Shown here: positions 14,344-23,237 of the stretch, one piece after another
Numbering within the stretch: position 1 is the stretch's first letter
Layout: each line of letters opens with the position of its first letter
Origin: Clostridia bacterium
GTDB taxonomy: Bacteria > Bacillota > Clostridia > Oscillospirales > CAG-272
Assembly (NCBI GenBank): GCA_017545225.1
Contig: JAFWPR010000078.1
Coordinates: 1-33,419, forward strand
Direction: 5' to 3'
Length of the DNA stretch: 33,419 nucleotides
The notes under the pieces: generated by a model
Databases searched by the model: none
Told to the model about the DNA's origin: nothing
What the model saw: the letters and a program-made list of their open reading frames with translations, nothing else
Translations under genes and position numbers: made by a program

Positions 14344-15495
14344 ATGAACGGACAGAGCGGACGGCGGGATCGGACCCCGCCGCAAAGCAGCAGAAGGGGA
14401 CGAAGGCTGAAGTACGTCAGAAGGCGCGGCGAGGGCGTGAACCCCGGATATATCGTTTTCGCGGCGGTGATCATCCTGATCGTCGGCGTGTCCCTTTTCT
14501 TTATTTTCCGCAGCAGAAACGACACGCCGCCGGTCCCGGCCGACACTTCGTCCGCGCCGGCTGAAACGGACGCGCCCGAGACCGAGGCGAAGCCCGCGCC
14601 GTTCATCGAGGTGCCGACCGCCGACTCCGCGGCGGGAGACCTCATCCTCGTGAATTACGACCACGCGTACGTCTTCCCCGAAAAGGACGATCTCGTCAAC
14701 GTCTACGAGAACAAGACGGGCGATTTCAAAGTCGCGTACTCCTATTATATGATGTCCCGACACGTACTCGACGTTCTGATCTCGCTCACTCACGAGCTGA
14801 GCGAGTCGACGGGAGAGGACGATCTGACGGTCAACAGCGCGTACAGATCGCTTGAAGAACAGCAAGAGATTTACGACGAATACAGGGATACGTGGGGTGA
14901 GGAAACGGCGAAGCTTTACGTCGCCGATCCCGGTTACAGCGAGCACCACACCGGGCTCGCCGCCGACCTCACTCTCGTCCGCGACGACGGTACCGCTCTG
15001 CCGATCCTGCAGAGCGGCGCATACGACGAGATCATCCGCCTGCTCCGCGACAACGGGTTCATCCTCCGTTATCCCGAGGGCAAAAAAGAGGTAACGAGGA
15101 TCGAGACGGAGCCGTGGCATTTCAGATACGTCGGTCTTCCGCATTCTCTCATAATCGAAAAGACGGGGCTCTGCTTTGAGGAGTATATCGCCTTTCTTAA
15201 AAACTTCACTCCGGACGGGAACGTTCTGTTCGTCAACGGCAGCGGCAGACTCTTATCCGTGCCGTTCGAAGGGACGGCGTCCGCAGGCTCCGGCTGCGCT
15301 GTCTACCGGGTCGCCGCGTCGGACGAGGCCGTGACGCGGATACCCGTTCCGGCAGGAGTTGACGCGCCCGCCGTGTCGGGCGACAACGACGGCGGATTCA
15401 TCGTCACGGTCACGTTCGGAGCCGCCCCGGTCCGTGTGACCGGCGTGAGCGACGACGTCGCGGCGATGATCGACGCGATCGCTCCGTCAAACTGA
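14344..15495 (+). CDS. membrane-anchored D-Ala-D-Ala carboxypeptidase, VanY/M15B type
   Basis: This 383-residue protein trims peptidoglycan stem peptides outside the membrane. It has a basic cytoplasmic N-terminus, one membrane anchor (about 33-57, GYIVFAAVIILIVGVSLFFIF) and a low-complexity Pro/Ala/Glu linker to about 85. The M15 catalytic domain spans about 95-270 with SAYRSLEEQQEIY, the zinc motif SEHHTGLAADL (His201, Asp208) and EPWHFRYVG (His259). Residues 285-383 are an extra C-terminal domain that I do not recognise. The ATG at 14344 follows GAGGT at 14333-14337. It comes directly after the pnp terminator and its own promoter is not clear. VanY alone does not imply glycopeptide resistance; no other van genes are visible. 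Confidence 0.9.
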   Translation: MNGQSGRRDRTPPQSSRRGRRLKYVRRRGEGVNPGYIVFAAVIILIVGVSLFFIFRSRNDTPPVPADTSSAPAETDAPETEAKPAPFIEVPTADSAAGDLILVNYDHAYVFPEKDDLVNVYENKTGDFKVAYSYYMMSRHVLDVLISLTHELSESTGEDDLTVNSAYRSLEEQQEIYDEYRDTWGEETAKLYVADPGYSEHHTGLAADLTLVRDDGTALPILQSGAYDEIIRLLRDNGFILRYPEGKKEVTRIETEPWHFRYVGLPHSLIIEKTGLCFEEYIAFLKNFTPDGNVLFVNGSGRLLSVPFEGTASAGSGCAVYRVAASDEAVTRIPVPAGVDAPAVSGDNDGGFIVTVTFGAAPVRVTGVSDDVAAMIDAIAPSN

Positions 15496-15597
15496 TTTCA
15501 AAAAACCTTTCGTCCGTTTTCAAAAAACCGTCACATTCAGCGGGTACAATATCGTCATAAGATGATCCGAACGATCACCGCGAAAGGAAAAAGTGAC

Positions 15598-17202
15598 ATG
15601 GAAAACGAATTTGAAAAGAACGGAACGGAAGATCTGACCGGATCCGTGCCGGAACCGGAACAGACCGAAAACGCGGCGTCCGCCGAAGAAGAAACGGCGC
15701 GGTCCGCGGAAGAGATCGCGGAGAAGGTTCACGAAGAGATCTCCGAAGAGATCCCCGAAGCGATCGAGGAACAGACCGGGTCGGGACCTGAAAAAGAAAC
15801 GTTCACTCCGCCGTATTTCAATAACCTGCATTATACCCCGCGTGAAAGCTCCTCTCCCGCGTTCGGCACGCAGGAGGGTCAGCCGACGCCTCCGTATCCC
15901 GGAGTTCAAAGCGCCGCGGCCGGAGGGTACGGACGTCCCGTTCCTCCTCAGGGGCAGGGCTTTTCCGGCGAAGCGCCGAGACCGTACGGAGTTCCCGACG
16001 TGAACGGAGGCAGGATCTCGTACGCACCGGAGCAGGTCCGGAAACAGAAAGAGAAGAAAGAGAAAAAGAGCGGCGGCAAGGGATGGATCGCCATCGTCGC
16101 GGCAGTCTGCGTGCTGCTCTCGTTCGGCGCCGGATTTCTCGGCGCGTACGTCGCGGGGTTGACCGGGAACGTCAAAGCGGCACAGGCGGATACTCCTGCG
16201 GAGTCGACCGTCATCCGTCAGGTGGAACCGTCCGACGTTTCGGACAATGATCCGTCCGCCGGTTCGGGCGTTTACGCCGACGTGGTCGGCGCGGTCGCCG
16301 ACTCTGTCGTTGAGGTCTACACCGAGTACACGACGACGGGCTGGTTCCGCTACATCGTGAGCGGCGGCGGCTCGGGCGTCATCATCTCCGAGGACGGATA
16401 TATCGTCACCAACAATCACGTCGTAATGGCTGACGACGACGTTACTCCCGCGGAATCCGTCAAAGTCCGCACGAGAAGCGGCGAGGAGTACCCGGCGACG
16501 ATCATCGGCGGCGACGCCGACGCGGATATAGCGGTCATCAAGATAGAGGCGACGGGACTCTCCTACGCCACGTTCGGCGACAGCGACAAACTCGCCGTGG
16601 GCGACGAAGTCCTCGCGATCGGCAACCCGCTCGGAGAACTGGGCGGCACCGTGACGAACGGCATAATCAGCGCTCTTGCGCGCGAGATCTCCGTCGAGGG
16701 CAACGACATGACGCTGCTTCAGACGAACACAGCAATCAATCCCGGTAACTCCGGAGGCGGGCTCTTCAATCTCAAAGGCGAGCTGATAGGTATCACCAAC
16801 GCGGTATCCGATGCGTCGGTTGAAGGTATTTCGTTCGCTATCCCGGGCAACGAGGCGCTCGCCATGGCGAAGCAGATAATGGAGAAAGGGCCGACATCCT
16901 CGAACAAGACGATAATCGGCGTGACCCTCTACAATATAGACAGCTCGTACAAGGCGTCCGAGTTCGGCGTGAACTCGCTCGGCGTCTACGTCTACGAGGT
17001 CAAGGAAGGGTACAACGACGACGTTCTTAAAGTAAAAGACCGCATCCTCGCGGTGAACGGCGCCGAGGTCGCCTCGGGCGACGACGTGATCGCCGAGATC
17101 AGAAAGCACGAGCCCGGAGACAAGATAGAACTCACGCTGTTCCGCGACGGAGACGTCGTCAAAGTTGAAGTCACCTGCTTTGAGAGCAACGGGGACGCAT
17201 AA
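15598..17202 (+). CDS. HtrA/DegP-like membrane-anchored serine protease with PDZ domain
   Basis: This 534-residue protease handles misfolded proteins at the outer face of the membrane. The cytoplasmic N-terminal 160 residues are acidic and then Pro/Gly-rich, ending in KQKEKKEKKSGGKG. One membrane segment covers about 162-188. The trypsin-like domain has the triad His274 (TNNHVV), Asp310 (DADIAVIKI) and Ser385 (GNSGGGLFN). A single PDZ domain at about 440-530 has GVYVYEVKEGYNDDVLKVKDRILAVNG and KIELTLFRDG. ATG 15598 follows GAAAGGA at 15583-15589; an upstream in-frame ATG at 15562 lacks a site. In many Firmicutes such genes answer to envelope-stress two-component systems, and an OmpR-type pair lies immediately downstream. 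A terminator separates them. Confidence 0.93.
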   Translation: MENEFEKNGTEDLTGSVPEPEQTENAASAEEETARSAEEIAEKVHEEISEEIPEAIEEQTGSGPEKETFTPPYFNNLHYTPRESSSPAFGTQEGQPTPPYPGVQSAAAGGYGRPVPPQGQGFSGEAPRPYGVPDVNGGRISYAPEQVRKQKEKKEKKSGGKGWIAIVAAVCVLLSFGAGFLGAYVAGLTGNVKAAQADTPAESTVIRQVEPSDVSDNDPSAGSGVYADVVGAVADSVVEVYTEYTTTGWFRYIVSGGGSGVIISEDGYIVTNNHVVMADDDVTPAESVKVRTRSGEEYPATIIGGDADADIAVIKIEATGLSYATFGDSDKLAVGDEVLAIGNPLGELGGTVTNGIISALAREISVEGNDMTLLQTNTAINPGNSGGGLFNLKGELIGITNAVSDASVEGISFAIPGNEALAMAKQIMEKGPTSSNKTIIGVTLYNIDSSYKASEFGVNSLGVYVYEVKEGYNDDVLKVKDRILAVNGAEVASGDDVIAEIRKHEPGDKIELTLFRDGDVVKVEVTCFESNGDA

Positions 17203-17218
17203 AGAATAAAAGCACGGT

Positions 17219-17258
17219 TGTCCGGGGCGAATCCGCCCCGGACAGCATTCCGTTTTTT
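17219..17258 (+). terminator. rho-independent terminator after the HtrA-like gene
   Basis: Perfect 11-bp stem TGTCCGGGGCG (17219-17229) / CGCCCCGGACA (17234-17244) with an AATC loop. The T6 tract at 17253-17258 is 8 bases away from the stem. Confidence 0.75.
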
Positions 17259-17272
17259 CGGGGAGGATGACG

Positions 17273-17947
17273 ATGTATAAGATCCTGGTAGTCGACGACG
17301 AGGAGAACATCCGCCGTCTTATCAGAAAATACGCCGAGTTCGAGGGCCATACCGTCGACGAGGCGAAGGACGGGATGGAAGCGATCCGAAAGGCCCGCGA
17401 CGGGGGGTACGACCTGCTCGTCGTGGATATAATGATGCCCGAACTCGACGGGTTCTCCGCCTGCAGGGAGATAAGAAAATTCTCCTCCGTGCCGATCATC
17501 GTTCTCAGCGCGAGAGGCGAGGAATACGACAGGATCAACGGATTCGAGATCGGCGTCGACGATTACGTCGTCAAGCCGTTCTCTCCGAAGGAACTCATGC
17601 TCCGGATCGACGCGATCATGAAAAGAGCGGGAGGGTCCGCGGCGCAGTCGGACGTCATCGTGGCGGGCGGTATCCGCGCGGACGTCACCGCGCGCATCGT
17701 TTACGTCGACGGAGAGCGCGTCGCGCTCACTCCGAAAGAGTACGATCTCCTCTTTTATATGATGAAAAACAAAAATATCGCGCTGTCGCGCGAGAAGCTC
17801 ATAACCGAGGTGTGGGGCTGGGACTACTACGGCGACGACAGAACGCTCGACACGCACGTGAAGCTGCTGAGACGCTCCCTCGGGGAGTGGTCGCGAATGA
17901 TAGTCACGCTCAGAGGAGTGGGGTATCGCTTTGATGAAAACGCATAA
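17273..17947 (+). CDS. OmpR/PhoB-family response regulator
   Basis: This 224-residue DNA-binding regulator has a receiver domain (1-118) with the acidic pocket VVDDEE, phosphoacceptor Asp52 (LLVVDIMMPELDG), the conserved LSAR Ser and VVKPFSPKEL Lys. The winged-helix domain (about 130-224) has VALTPKEYDLLFYMMKNKNIALSREKL, VWGWDYYGDDRTLDTHVKLLRRSL and TLRGVGYRF. ATG 17273 is five bases after GGGAGGA; the ATG at 17267 overlaps that site. It overlaps the histidine kinase start by 14 bases, so the pair is translationally coupled. Targets are not visible in the sequence. The nearest envelope gene is the HtrA-like protease upstream. Confidence 0.95.
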   Translation: MYKILVVDDEENIRRLIRKYAEFEGHTVDEAKDGMEAIRKARDGGYDLLVVDIMMPELDGFSACREIRKFSSVPIIVLSARGEEYDRINGFEIGVDDYVVKPFSPKELMLRIDAIMKRAGGSAAQSDVIVAGGIRADVTARIVYVDGERVALTPKEYDLLFYMMKNKNIALSREKLITEVWGWDYYGDDRTLDTHVKLLRRSLGEWSRMIVTLRGVGYRFDENA

Positions 17948-19397
17948 TAACGAAAAAGGATCGGATCGCCGTCTTCCCACGCTGAGGAGACGGCTGATCG
18001 TTTATCTTGCTATCCCCGCGGCGATCATTCTCGCCGCAATCTGGCTGACGGAGACGTTCTTTCTGGGAACGCTCCACCGCGCGGTCAAAGAGGGCGAGAT
18101 GAGAAAAGTCGCAGCACAGATCGCGGCGGCTGACGCGGGATCCCTCGACGGCGCCGTGGAGAGGCTCGGAATGAAATACAATCTCTGCGTTTCCGTTTAC
18201 GATATGAACAAAGGCGGACGCGAGACGGCGAGCTGGCACTCTACGGTCAACCCGTTCTGTTTCATCCACGGTTTCGTCTCCGACTCCCTCGCGTTCGATA
18301 TGTACGATAAAACGGGCTCCGAGGGCGAGTTCACGAATACCGTTAAGATCGGACAGAGTTTCGGCGGGAAAGACGAAGAGGAGTCCGACGCGGGAGAGAG
18401 CATCCTGATGGCGAAAGCGTCGGGAGGCACCCTCGTCGTCCTGAACGCGCACCTGAGTCCGCTCTCGACGACCGTGACGACGCTCCGGATCATGACGGCG
18501 GTGATCAGCGCGGTGATCGTCGTCGGCGTCGCCCTGATCGCGTATTTTCTGCCTAAAAAAGTATCGGGTCCGCTCGTGAAGATGCGCGAAGGGGCGGGCA
18601 GGCTCGCTTCGGGAGACTACGACGTCCGGTTCGTGAGAGGAAACACCCGGGAGACGGCGGAGCTCGCCGACGCTCTCAATATCGCGACGCACGAACTGTC
18701 CGAGACGGACCGCATAAGGCGCGATCTGATCGCGAACGTGTCGCACGACCTGCGCACTCCGCTGACGCTGATCTCGGGATACGCGGAGGTCATGCGCGAC
18801 ATCCCGGGCGAGATGAACTCCGAAAACATGGATATAATCGTCGACGAGACGAAAATGCTCACTCATCTGGTGAACGATATGCTCGACGCGTCCAAGCTGA
18901 CGGAAGGAGCGGTGAAGATCGAACCGGCGCCGTTCTCGCTCACGGAGGCGCTTTCCGAGACCGTTTCGCGCTATTCGAAGCTGAAAGGCGCGGAGGGATT
19001 CGATATTGCCCTCGTTGCCGACCGCGACGCGACCGTCGCCGCCGACAGAACGAGGATCCTTCAGGTCTTGTACAACCTTCTGAACAACGCCGTAAACTAC
19101 ACGGGCGACGACAAGAAAGTCACAGTTCGCCAGACGGTGAACGACTCCGCCTGCCGCGTGGAGATAACCGACACCGGCGACGGGATCCCCGAGGAGGATC
19201 TGCCGCTGATTTGGGACAGATATTTCAAATCGCGCGAGTTCCACAAGAGAACGAAGGAGGGTACCGGGCTCGGGCTCTCGATCGTCAAAAATCTTTTGAT
19301 GCTCCACGGCGCGCCGTTCGGCGTGATAAGCGAAAAGGGCAAGGGGAGCACGTTCTGGTTCGAGCTTCCGCTCGCGGAAAGTGAGGAGACGTTATGA
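17934..19397 (+). CDS. membrane sensor histidine kinase
   Basis: This 487-residue kinase phosphorylates the response regulator encoded just upstream. Two membrane helices (about 20-45 and 183-206) enclose an extracellular sensor of about 135 residues with no motif I recognise. A HAMP linker (207-260) follows, then HisKA with NVSHDLRTPLTLI (His271), and the HATPase domain with the N box NLLNNAVNY, DTGDGIPEEDLP (G1), GTGLGLSIVKNL (G2) and KGSTFWFELP. The start is ATG 17934; the base before it gives an in-frame TTG at 17931 that is less likely. It overlaps the regulator upstream, and its stop overlaps the HAD gene start by four bases (ATGA), so at least four genes form one unit. Confidence 0.95.
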   Translation: MKTHNNEKGSDRRLPTLRRRLIVYLAIPAAIILAAIWLTETFFLGTLHRAVKEGEMRKVAAQIAAADAGSLDGAVERLGMKYNLCVSVYDMNKGGRETASWHSTVNPFCFIHGFVSDSLAFDMYDKTGSEGEFTNTVKIGQSFGGKDEEESDAGESILMAKASGGTLVVLNAHLSPLSTTVTTLRIMTAVISAVIVVGVALIAYFLPKKVSGPLVKMREGAGRLASGDYDVRFVRGNTRETAELADALNIATHELSETDRIRRDLIANVSHDLRTPLTLISGYAEVMRDIPGEMNSENMDIIVDETKMLTHLVNDMLDASKLTEGAVKIEPAPFSLTEALSETVSRYSKLKGAEGFDIALVADRDATVAADRTRILQVLYNLLNNAVNYTGDDKKVTVRQTVNDSACRVEITDTGDGIPEEDLPLIWDRYFKSREFHKRTKEGTGLGLSIVKNLLMLHGAPFGVISEKGKGSTFWFELPLAESEETL

Positions 19398-20056
19398 GAT
19401 ACGACGCAGTCATATTCGATATGGACGGGACGGTCCTCGACACGCTCGGAGATCTGACCGCCACGCTCAATCACGCGCTTTCTGAATTCGGCTATCCGCC
19501 GCGTACCGCGGAGGAAACGCGCTCGTTCATCGGCAACGGGGTGAGGATGCTCCTGCGCCGCGGAGCGGGCGAGGAACTCGGCGATGAGAAGACGGGTCTG
19601 ATGTATAAGGCATTTGTCGAATATTATAAAGACCATCTGACCGACAAGACGCGGCCGTACGACGGTATCGCGGATCTGCTGAAGTCGCTGCGGGAGGCGG
19701 GACTGCGCGTCGCGCTGCTCTCGAACAAAGCGGATTTCGCCGTCACGATACTGTGCAGGAAGTTCTTCGACGGTCTGTTCGACCTTTATTACGGCGAACG
19801 GGAGGGGATCCCGCGCAAACCCGACCCCGCCGGGGCGATCGCGGTGATGGCGGAGCTCGGCGTGACGCCGGAGAGGACGCTTTACGTCGGAGATTCCGGC
19901 GTCGACCTCGCGACGGCGCACGCGGCGGATCTCGACTGCGTCCTCGTCGGGTGGGGGTATCTGAATTCGGAAGTCGAACTGACGCCCGGACGGGATCTGA
20001 CAGCCCAAACGCCGGAAGACGTTTTGAAAATCGCTTTAAGTGAGGATCGAAAATGA
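19394..20056 (+). CDS. HAD-superfamily phosphatase, phosphoglycolate-phosphatase-like
   Basis: This 220-residue cytoplasmic hydrolase has motif I FDMDGTVLDT (nucleophile Asp9, acid/base Asp11), an alpha-helical cap (about 16-85, with SFIGNGVRMLLRRG), motif II VALLSNK, motif III KPDP with its Lys in GIPRKPDPAG, and motif IV TLYVGDSGVDLATAHAADL. The cap and the GNGVRxLLxR segment are typical of the Gph/PGP group; the true substrate cannot be told from sequence. It overlaps the histidine kinase stop and the following hydrolase start by ATGA in both cases, so it is co-translated with a signalling pair. Involvement in the signal is possible but not shown. Confidence 0.9.
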   Translation: MRYDAVIFDMDGTVLDTLGDLTATLNHALSEFGYPPRTAEETRSFIGNGVRMLLRRGAGEELGDEKTGLMYKAFVEYYKDHLTDKTRPYDGIADLLKSLREAGLRVALLSNKADFAVTILCRKFFDGLFDLYYGEREGIPRKPDPAGAIAVMAELGVTPERTLYVGDSGVDLATAHAADLDCVLVGWGYLNSEVELTPGRDLTAQTPEDVLKIALSEDRK

Positions 20057-21612
20057 AGCACAAAACTGAGATCAGATATCTCCCGTTCGACGGGAATCTG
20101 CTGTGTACGGTAATATCGAGACCCGCCGAGGGAGACCGTTTCCCCGCAATTCTGTACAGATGCCCGTATGAAAAGGCGACCGTCGGGATGACGGACGAGG
20201 AACTCGTCGGACGAGTTGAAAACGAATTCTCTCGGTTTGTCGACGCGGGTTACGCATTCTTCTTCCAGCAGTGCCGCGGGAGCGGCAAGAGCACGGGCGA
20301 CTGCGTTCCGTTCGTCTTCGAGAGGGAGGAGGGGCTCGCTCTTCAGGAATACGTTCGAAAGAGCGATCTCTGCAACGGCGAACTCTACCTGTTGGGCGGA
20401 AGCTACACTTCTCTCGTCCATCTGGTCACCGCTCCGTTCGCGGACGATATAAAAGGCGCGTCGCTCGAGTCGATGGACAGCGAGCGGTACGGGATGTTCT
20501 ACCGCAACGGATTTTTCAAGATCAACCTTATAGGCGGATGGCACACCTCCGTTTACAAACAAAACGCGGGGCTCCGGATCGAATGGTCGCCCGAGCAGTA
20601 CCTCAAAAAGCCGCTGACGGAATTCACCCGCCGGGTTTACGGAGAGCGGGTGGAGAATTACGACGACGCGCTCGAAAACCCCGACAGATCCGCTCCGTTC
20701 TGGTCGACGAAAGAGGGAGGCGCAGACTCGAGGAACGCCGAACGCGACACACGCGTGCCTATGCTCCTGACGGTCGGAACGTTCGACACGTTCACTCACG
20801 GCGTTCTCAAAATGTGGGAGAATATGACGCCGCGCGCCAAAGCGAAAAGCGCGCTGATCGTTCACCCGTACCACCACGGCGGCACGGCGGAAGAACAGCC
20901 GTACTGTTTTGATAAAGGCGAACTCGGTCAGGGCTTTCCGGATTTCGACCTCAGGTGGCTCAACTATACCCGCGGGGTCGGCGAACCGCCCGTCCCGCCG
21001 GGATCGGTCACGTATTACGAGATATTCGGCAAGGGATGGACGACCGACGGCTCTCTTTTCAAAGCAGGCCGCACCGTAACTTATCCGCTCGGAAACGGCG
21101 GGAGGACCTATACATACGACCCCGAGGATCCGACGCGCTTTGAGGGCGGACTCACTCACAATTTCGGCGGCACGACGTTCATGGCGCCGCCCGGAAGGGA
21201 CGGCGTCGTCACCGTCTTCACCGATCCGCTTCCCGCGGGAGGGCACGTCAGAGGCGGGATGAAACTCAAACTGCGCGTCGCCTCGGACTGCGAGGACACG
21301 TGCTTCTACGTAAGAGTCGGGATAACGAAAAAAGAGGGAGACTTCTCCCTCCGAGACGATATAGATCAGCTCTCGAACCGTTTTCCGGATTACGTCCCCG
21401 GCACGCCGGTCGATCTCGAGTTCGAGCTCGACCCGATCGCGCTGCAGGCCGGGGAGGGCGAGAGGCTGAGAGTCGATATCGCGTCGAGCGCGTTTCCGCT
21501 CTTCGTTCCGCACACGAACACGCGCGAGCCGTTTTATTCGGCGCGCGGGACCCGCGTCGCGCACAATACCGTCTTTCTCGACAGATGCTCGCTGACCGTG
21601 GGCTTCGATTAA
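20053..21612 (+). CDS. CocE/NonD-family alpha/beta hydrolase (X-Pro dipeptidyl-peptidase-like)
   Basis: This 519-residue enzyme of the S15/CocE group acts on acyl esters or N-terminal X-Pro peptides. No signal peptide is seen, so it is cytoplasmic. The hydrolase core (1 to about 300) has FPAILYRCPYEK, FFFQQCRGSGKSTGD (oxyanion region) and the nucleophile elbow LLGGSYTS with Ser117. Asp245 (VGTFDTFTHG) and a His in HPYHHGG (274/275) complete the triad. The C-terminal jelly-roll (about 330-519) has VTVFTDPLPAGGHVRGGMKLKLRV and GERLRVDIASSAFPLF, typical of the family. ATG 20053 overlaps the HAD stop by four bases. It is the last gene of the two-component operon and ends at a bidirectional terminator. 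GxSYxG/S favours CocE/NonD, but the substrate is open. Confidence 0.9.
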   Translation: MKHKTEIRYLPFDGNLLCTVISRPAEGDRFPAILYRCPYEKATVGMTDEELVGRVENEFSRFVDAGYAFFFQQCRGSGKSTGDCVPFVFEREEGLALQEYVRKSDLCNGELYLLGGSYTSLVHLVTAPFADDIKGASLESMDSERYGMFYRNGFFKINLIGGWHTSVYKQNAGLRIEWSPEQYLKKPLTEFTRRVYGERVENYDDALENPDRSAPFWSTKEGGADSRNAERDTRVPMLLTVGTFDTFTHGVLKMWENMTPRAKAKSALIVHPYHHGGTAEEQPYCFDKGELGQGFPDFDLRWLNYTRGVGEPPVPPGSVTYYEIFGKGWTTDGSLFKAGRTVTYPLGNGGRTYTYDPEDPTRFEGGLTHNFGGTTFMAPPGRDGVVTVFTDPLPAGGHVRGGMKLKLRVASDCEDTCFYVRVGITKKEGDFSLRDDIDQLSNRFPDYVPGTPVDLEFELDPIALQAGEGERLRVDIASSAFPLFVPHTNTREPFYSARGTRVAHNTVFLDRCSLTVGFD

Positions 21613-21650
21613 GAATAAAAAAAGAATGCTTTTGCATTCTTTTTTTATTC
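21613..21650. terminator. bidirectional terminator between convergent genes
   Basis: Perfect 17-bp stem: GAATAAAAAAAGAATGC (21613-21629) / GCATTCTTTTTTTATTC (21634-21650) with a TTTT loop. The A-run and T-run sides make it a terminator in both directions. The minus-strand SLH gene ends inside the stem. Confidence 0.93.
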
Positions 21651-23099
21651 GCTCAGGTATCTTGTCAGGATCGTCGCGACCTGCGCTCTCGTCGCGCCGC
21701 CCTGCGGGTCGAGGAAGACGGTCCCTTTTTCGTCCGCCGTCCCTTTCAAAAGTCCGCGGCCTACCGCCCACGCGAGCGGCTCGCGCGCATATTCGCTGAC
21801 GTCGCCCTCGTCGGGGAATCCGAGCAGGTCGCCCTCGGGCGTCACGTCAGCCCCCTTGTATTCGGAATATCTGTACACTATCGCCGCGATCTGCTCTCTC
21901 GTCAGCGGGTCGTCCGGCGCGAACGCGTCCTCCTCGACGCCCATAACGACTCCGGACTCCGCCGCCCACGCGACGGCTTTTTTATACCATTCCTCGGTAA
22001 GATCGCCGAACGGGGACTCGCCCTCCGATTCGGGCGACCCTTCGATACGCCACAGGACCGTGACGATCATCGCGCGGCTCATTTCTTCCTCGGGCGCGAA
22101 TTTTCCGCCCGTCATCCCGTTCATCAGACCGTTTCTGAAAGCGTATTCCACGTACGTGTAATACCACTCGCCGGCAGGCACGTCGGTGAAATAGTCGGCG
22201 AGGGTGATCTTCGGGACCGTCCGGGTCTCGGAATATCCGCAGACCTGACAGGTGTAAACGGTCTGTCCCTCTTGTTCCCAGGTCGCGGGGACGGTCTCGA
22301 CTCCGCCGCCGAATTTATGACACGCTGGCAGAACCTTTTTTTCGATCCTTCCGCAGTCGGCGCACACTCTTACCGCATATCCGTCCGTATAGCATCCGGG
22401 CTCGACGGCGACGATCCAGTCGGTCCACGGGTGGACGGTCTCTCCGTCGCCCGTCGTCGAAACGTCGTCGATCGGATTGATCACGTGAGAGATATATCCG
22501 CCCCAGTACTTGCGCAGCAGCAGATCGAGCGTATCCCAGTCGTACCGGTCGAGGCTGACGATGCCCGGGCCCTCGTTATTGGCCTGAAGCACGTCGATCC
22601 CGTCTCTGTCGTATTCGAGGATGATGAATGAGTGGCCCGACGCCCCGTTGTACGTCCCGTCGGACGACGACGTCGTTCTGACGTACGCCCCGCAGTTGAT
22701 CCCGTTGTCGCGCAGCAGCTCGTAGGTGATCGCATCGCCTCCCCTCAGCGGGACGGTCGAGTGCTTGTAACCGATATTGCCGTGATACGGAACGTCTTCG
22801 AACAGATAATAGTAGACGGCGTTGGCGTAGATATAGCATTCGTATCCGAGAAGCCCCGCCACTCTGTGAGGAAAGGCGGGATACGTGCCGATCGAGGAGC
22901 CTATCGGGTAGCCCTGATCCTCGTTCTGGAAAATCAGGGCGTCACCGGCGAAAACTTCGTCAAGGCGAGAGGCGAGTTGTTCGTCGTCCGTGTAATCCGA
23001 GCCGGAAAAGGCGAAAACGGAAGAGGCGAGCGAAACGAAAAGAAGGGCGGCGCATAGGATAACGGATGCAAATCGAACGGCGCGCGGCCCGTTTTTCAT
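21645..23099 (-). CDS. secreted SLH protein with Cys-His peptidase-like domain and Cys-rich segment
   Basis: This 484-residue protein starts at ATG 23099 with GAGGAGGTG (23114-23106 on the minus strand) eight bases upstream. The frame is open further up, but those codons cross the promoter. A signal peptide (1-30, SSVFAF) precedes a globular domain (about 36-210) with Cys88 in YECYIYANAVYYYLF, His156 in GASGHSFIILEY and Asn174. This order and spacing recall papain/CHAP-type cysteine peptidases or amidases. A Cys-rich segment follows (about 232-300), with four CxxC-type pairs including CADCG and CQVCGY, perhaps metal-binding. Three SLH repeats (about 305-484) attach it to the wall. The catalytic assignment is inferred from motif geometry only. 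It is transcribed divergently from the AbrB operon. Confidence 0.75.
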   Translation of the reverse strand: MKNGPRAVRFASVILCAALLFVSLASSVFAFSGSDYTDDEQLASRLDEVFAGDALIFQNEDQGYPIGSSIGTYPAFPHRVAGLLGYECYIYANAVYYYLFEDVPYHGNIGYKHSTVPLRGGDAITYELLRDNGINCGAYVRTTSSSDGTYNGASGHSFIILEYDRDGIDVLQANNEGPGIVSLDRYDWDTLDLLLRKYWGGYISHVINPIDDVSTTGDGETVHPWTDWIVAVEPGCYTDGYAVRVCADCGRIEKKVLPACHKFGGGVETVPATWEQEGQTVYTCQVCGYSETRTVPKITLADYFTDVPAGEWYYTYVEYAFRNGLMNGMTGGKFAPEEEMSRAMIVTVLWRIEGSPESEGESPFGDLTEEWYKKAVAWAAESGVVMGVEEDAFAPDDPLTREQIAAIVYRYSEYKGADVTPEGDLLGFPDEGDVSEYAREPLAWAVGRGLLKGTADEKGTVFLDPQGGATRAQVATILTRYLSE

Positions 23100-23133
23100 T
23101 TTCTTCACCTCCTCAGGGTTGCTTCTTTTATTA

Positions 23134-23162
23134 AATATAGCAAAAAAAAAGCGGTTTGTAAA
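23134..23162 (-). promoter_or_regulatory. promoter of the SLH peptidase-like gene
   Basis: On the minus strand TTTACA (23162-23157) and TATATT (23139-23134) are 17 bp apart, 35 bp before the ATG at 23099. Confidence 0.75.
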
Positions 23163-23181
23163 GAAATCGGTCGAAAACGTA

Positions 23182-23211
23182 TTGACAAGCAGCCGGACAA
23201 GGGTGTAAAAT
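23182..23211 (+). promoter_or_regulatory. promoter of the AbrB-ABC operon
   Basis: TTGACA (23182-23187) and TAAAAT (23206-23211) with an 18-bp spacer. Transcription would start near 23218, at the tandem repeat. Confidence 0.75.
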
Positions 23212-23219
23212 ATCGGAAA

Positions 23220-23237
23220 GTAAGAAAAGTAAGAAAA
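23220..23237 (+). repeat. tandem GTAAGAAAA repeat at the transcription start, possible operator
   Basis: Two head-to-tail copies of GTAAGAAAA (23220-23228, 23229-23237) lie just after the -10 box of the operon that encodes an AbrB-type regulator. The position fits autoregulation; this is inference. Confidence 0.4.

Noticed and set aside
15520..17538. 672-codon minus-strand open frame opposite the HtrA-like gene
   Set aside because: Shadow frame; it runs through the terminator at 17219-17258 and has no recognisable domain.
19882..21771. 629-codon minus-strand open frame opposite the CocE-like gene
   Set aside because: Shadow frame of low-complexity composition that crosses the bidirectional terminator at 21613-21650.
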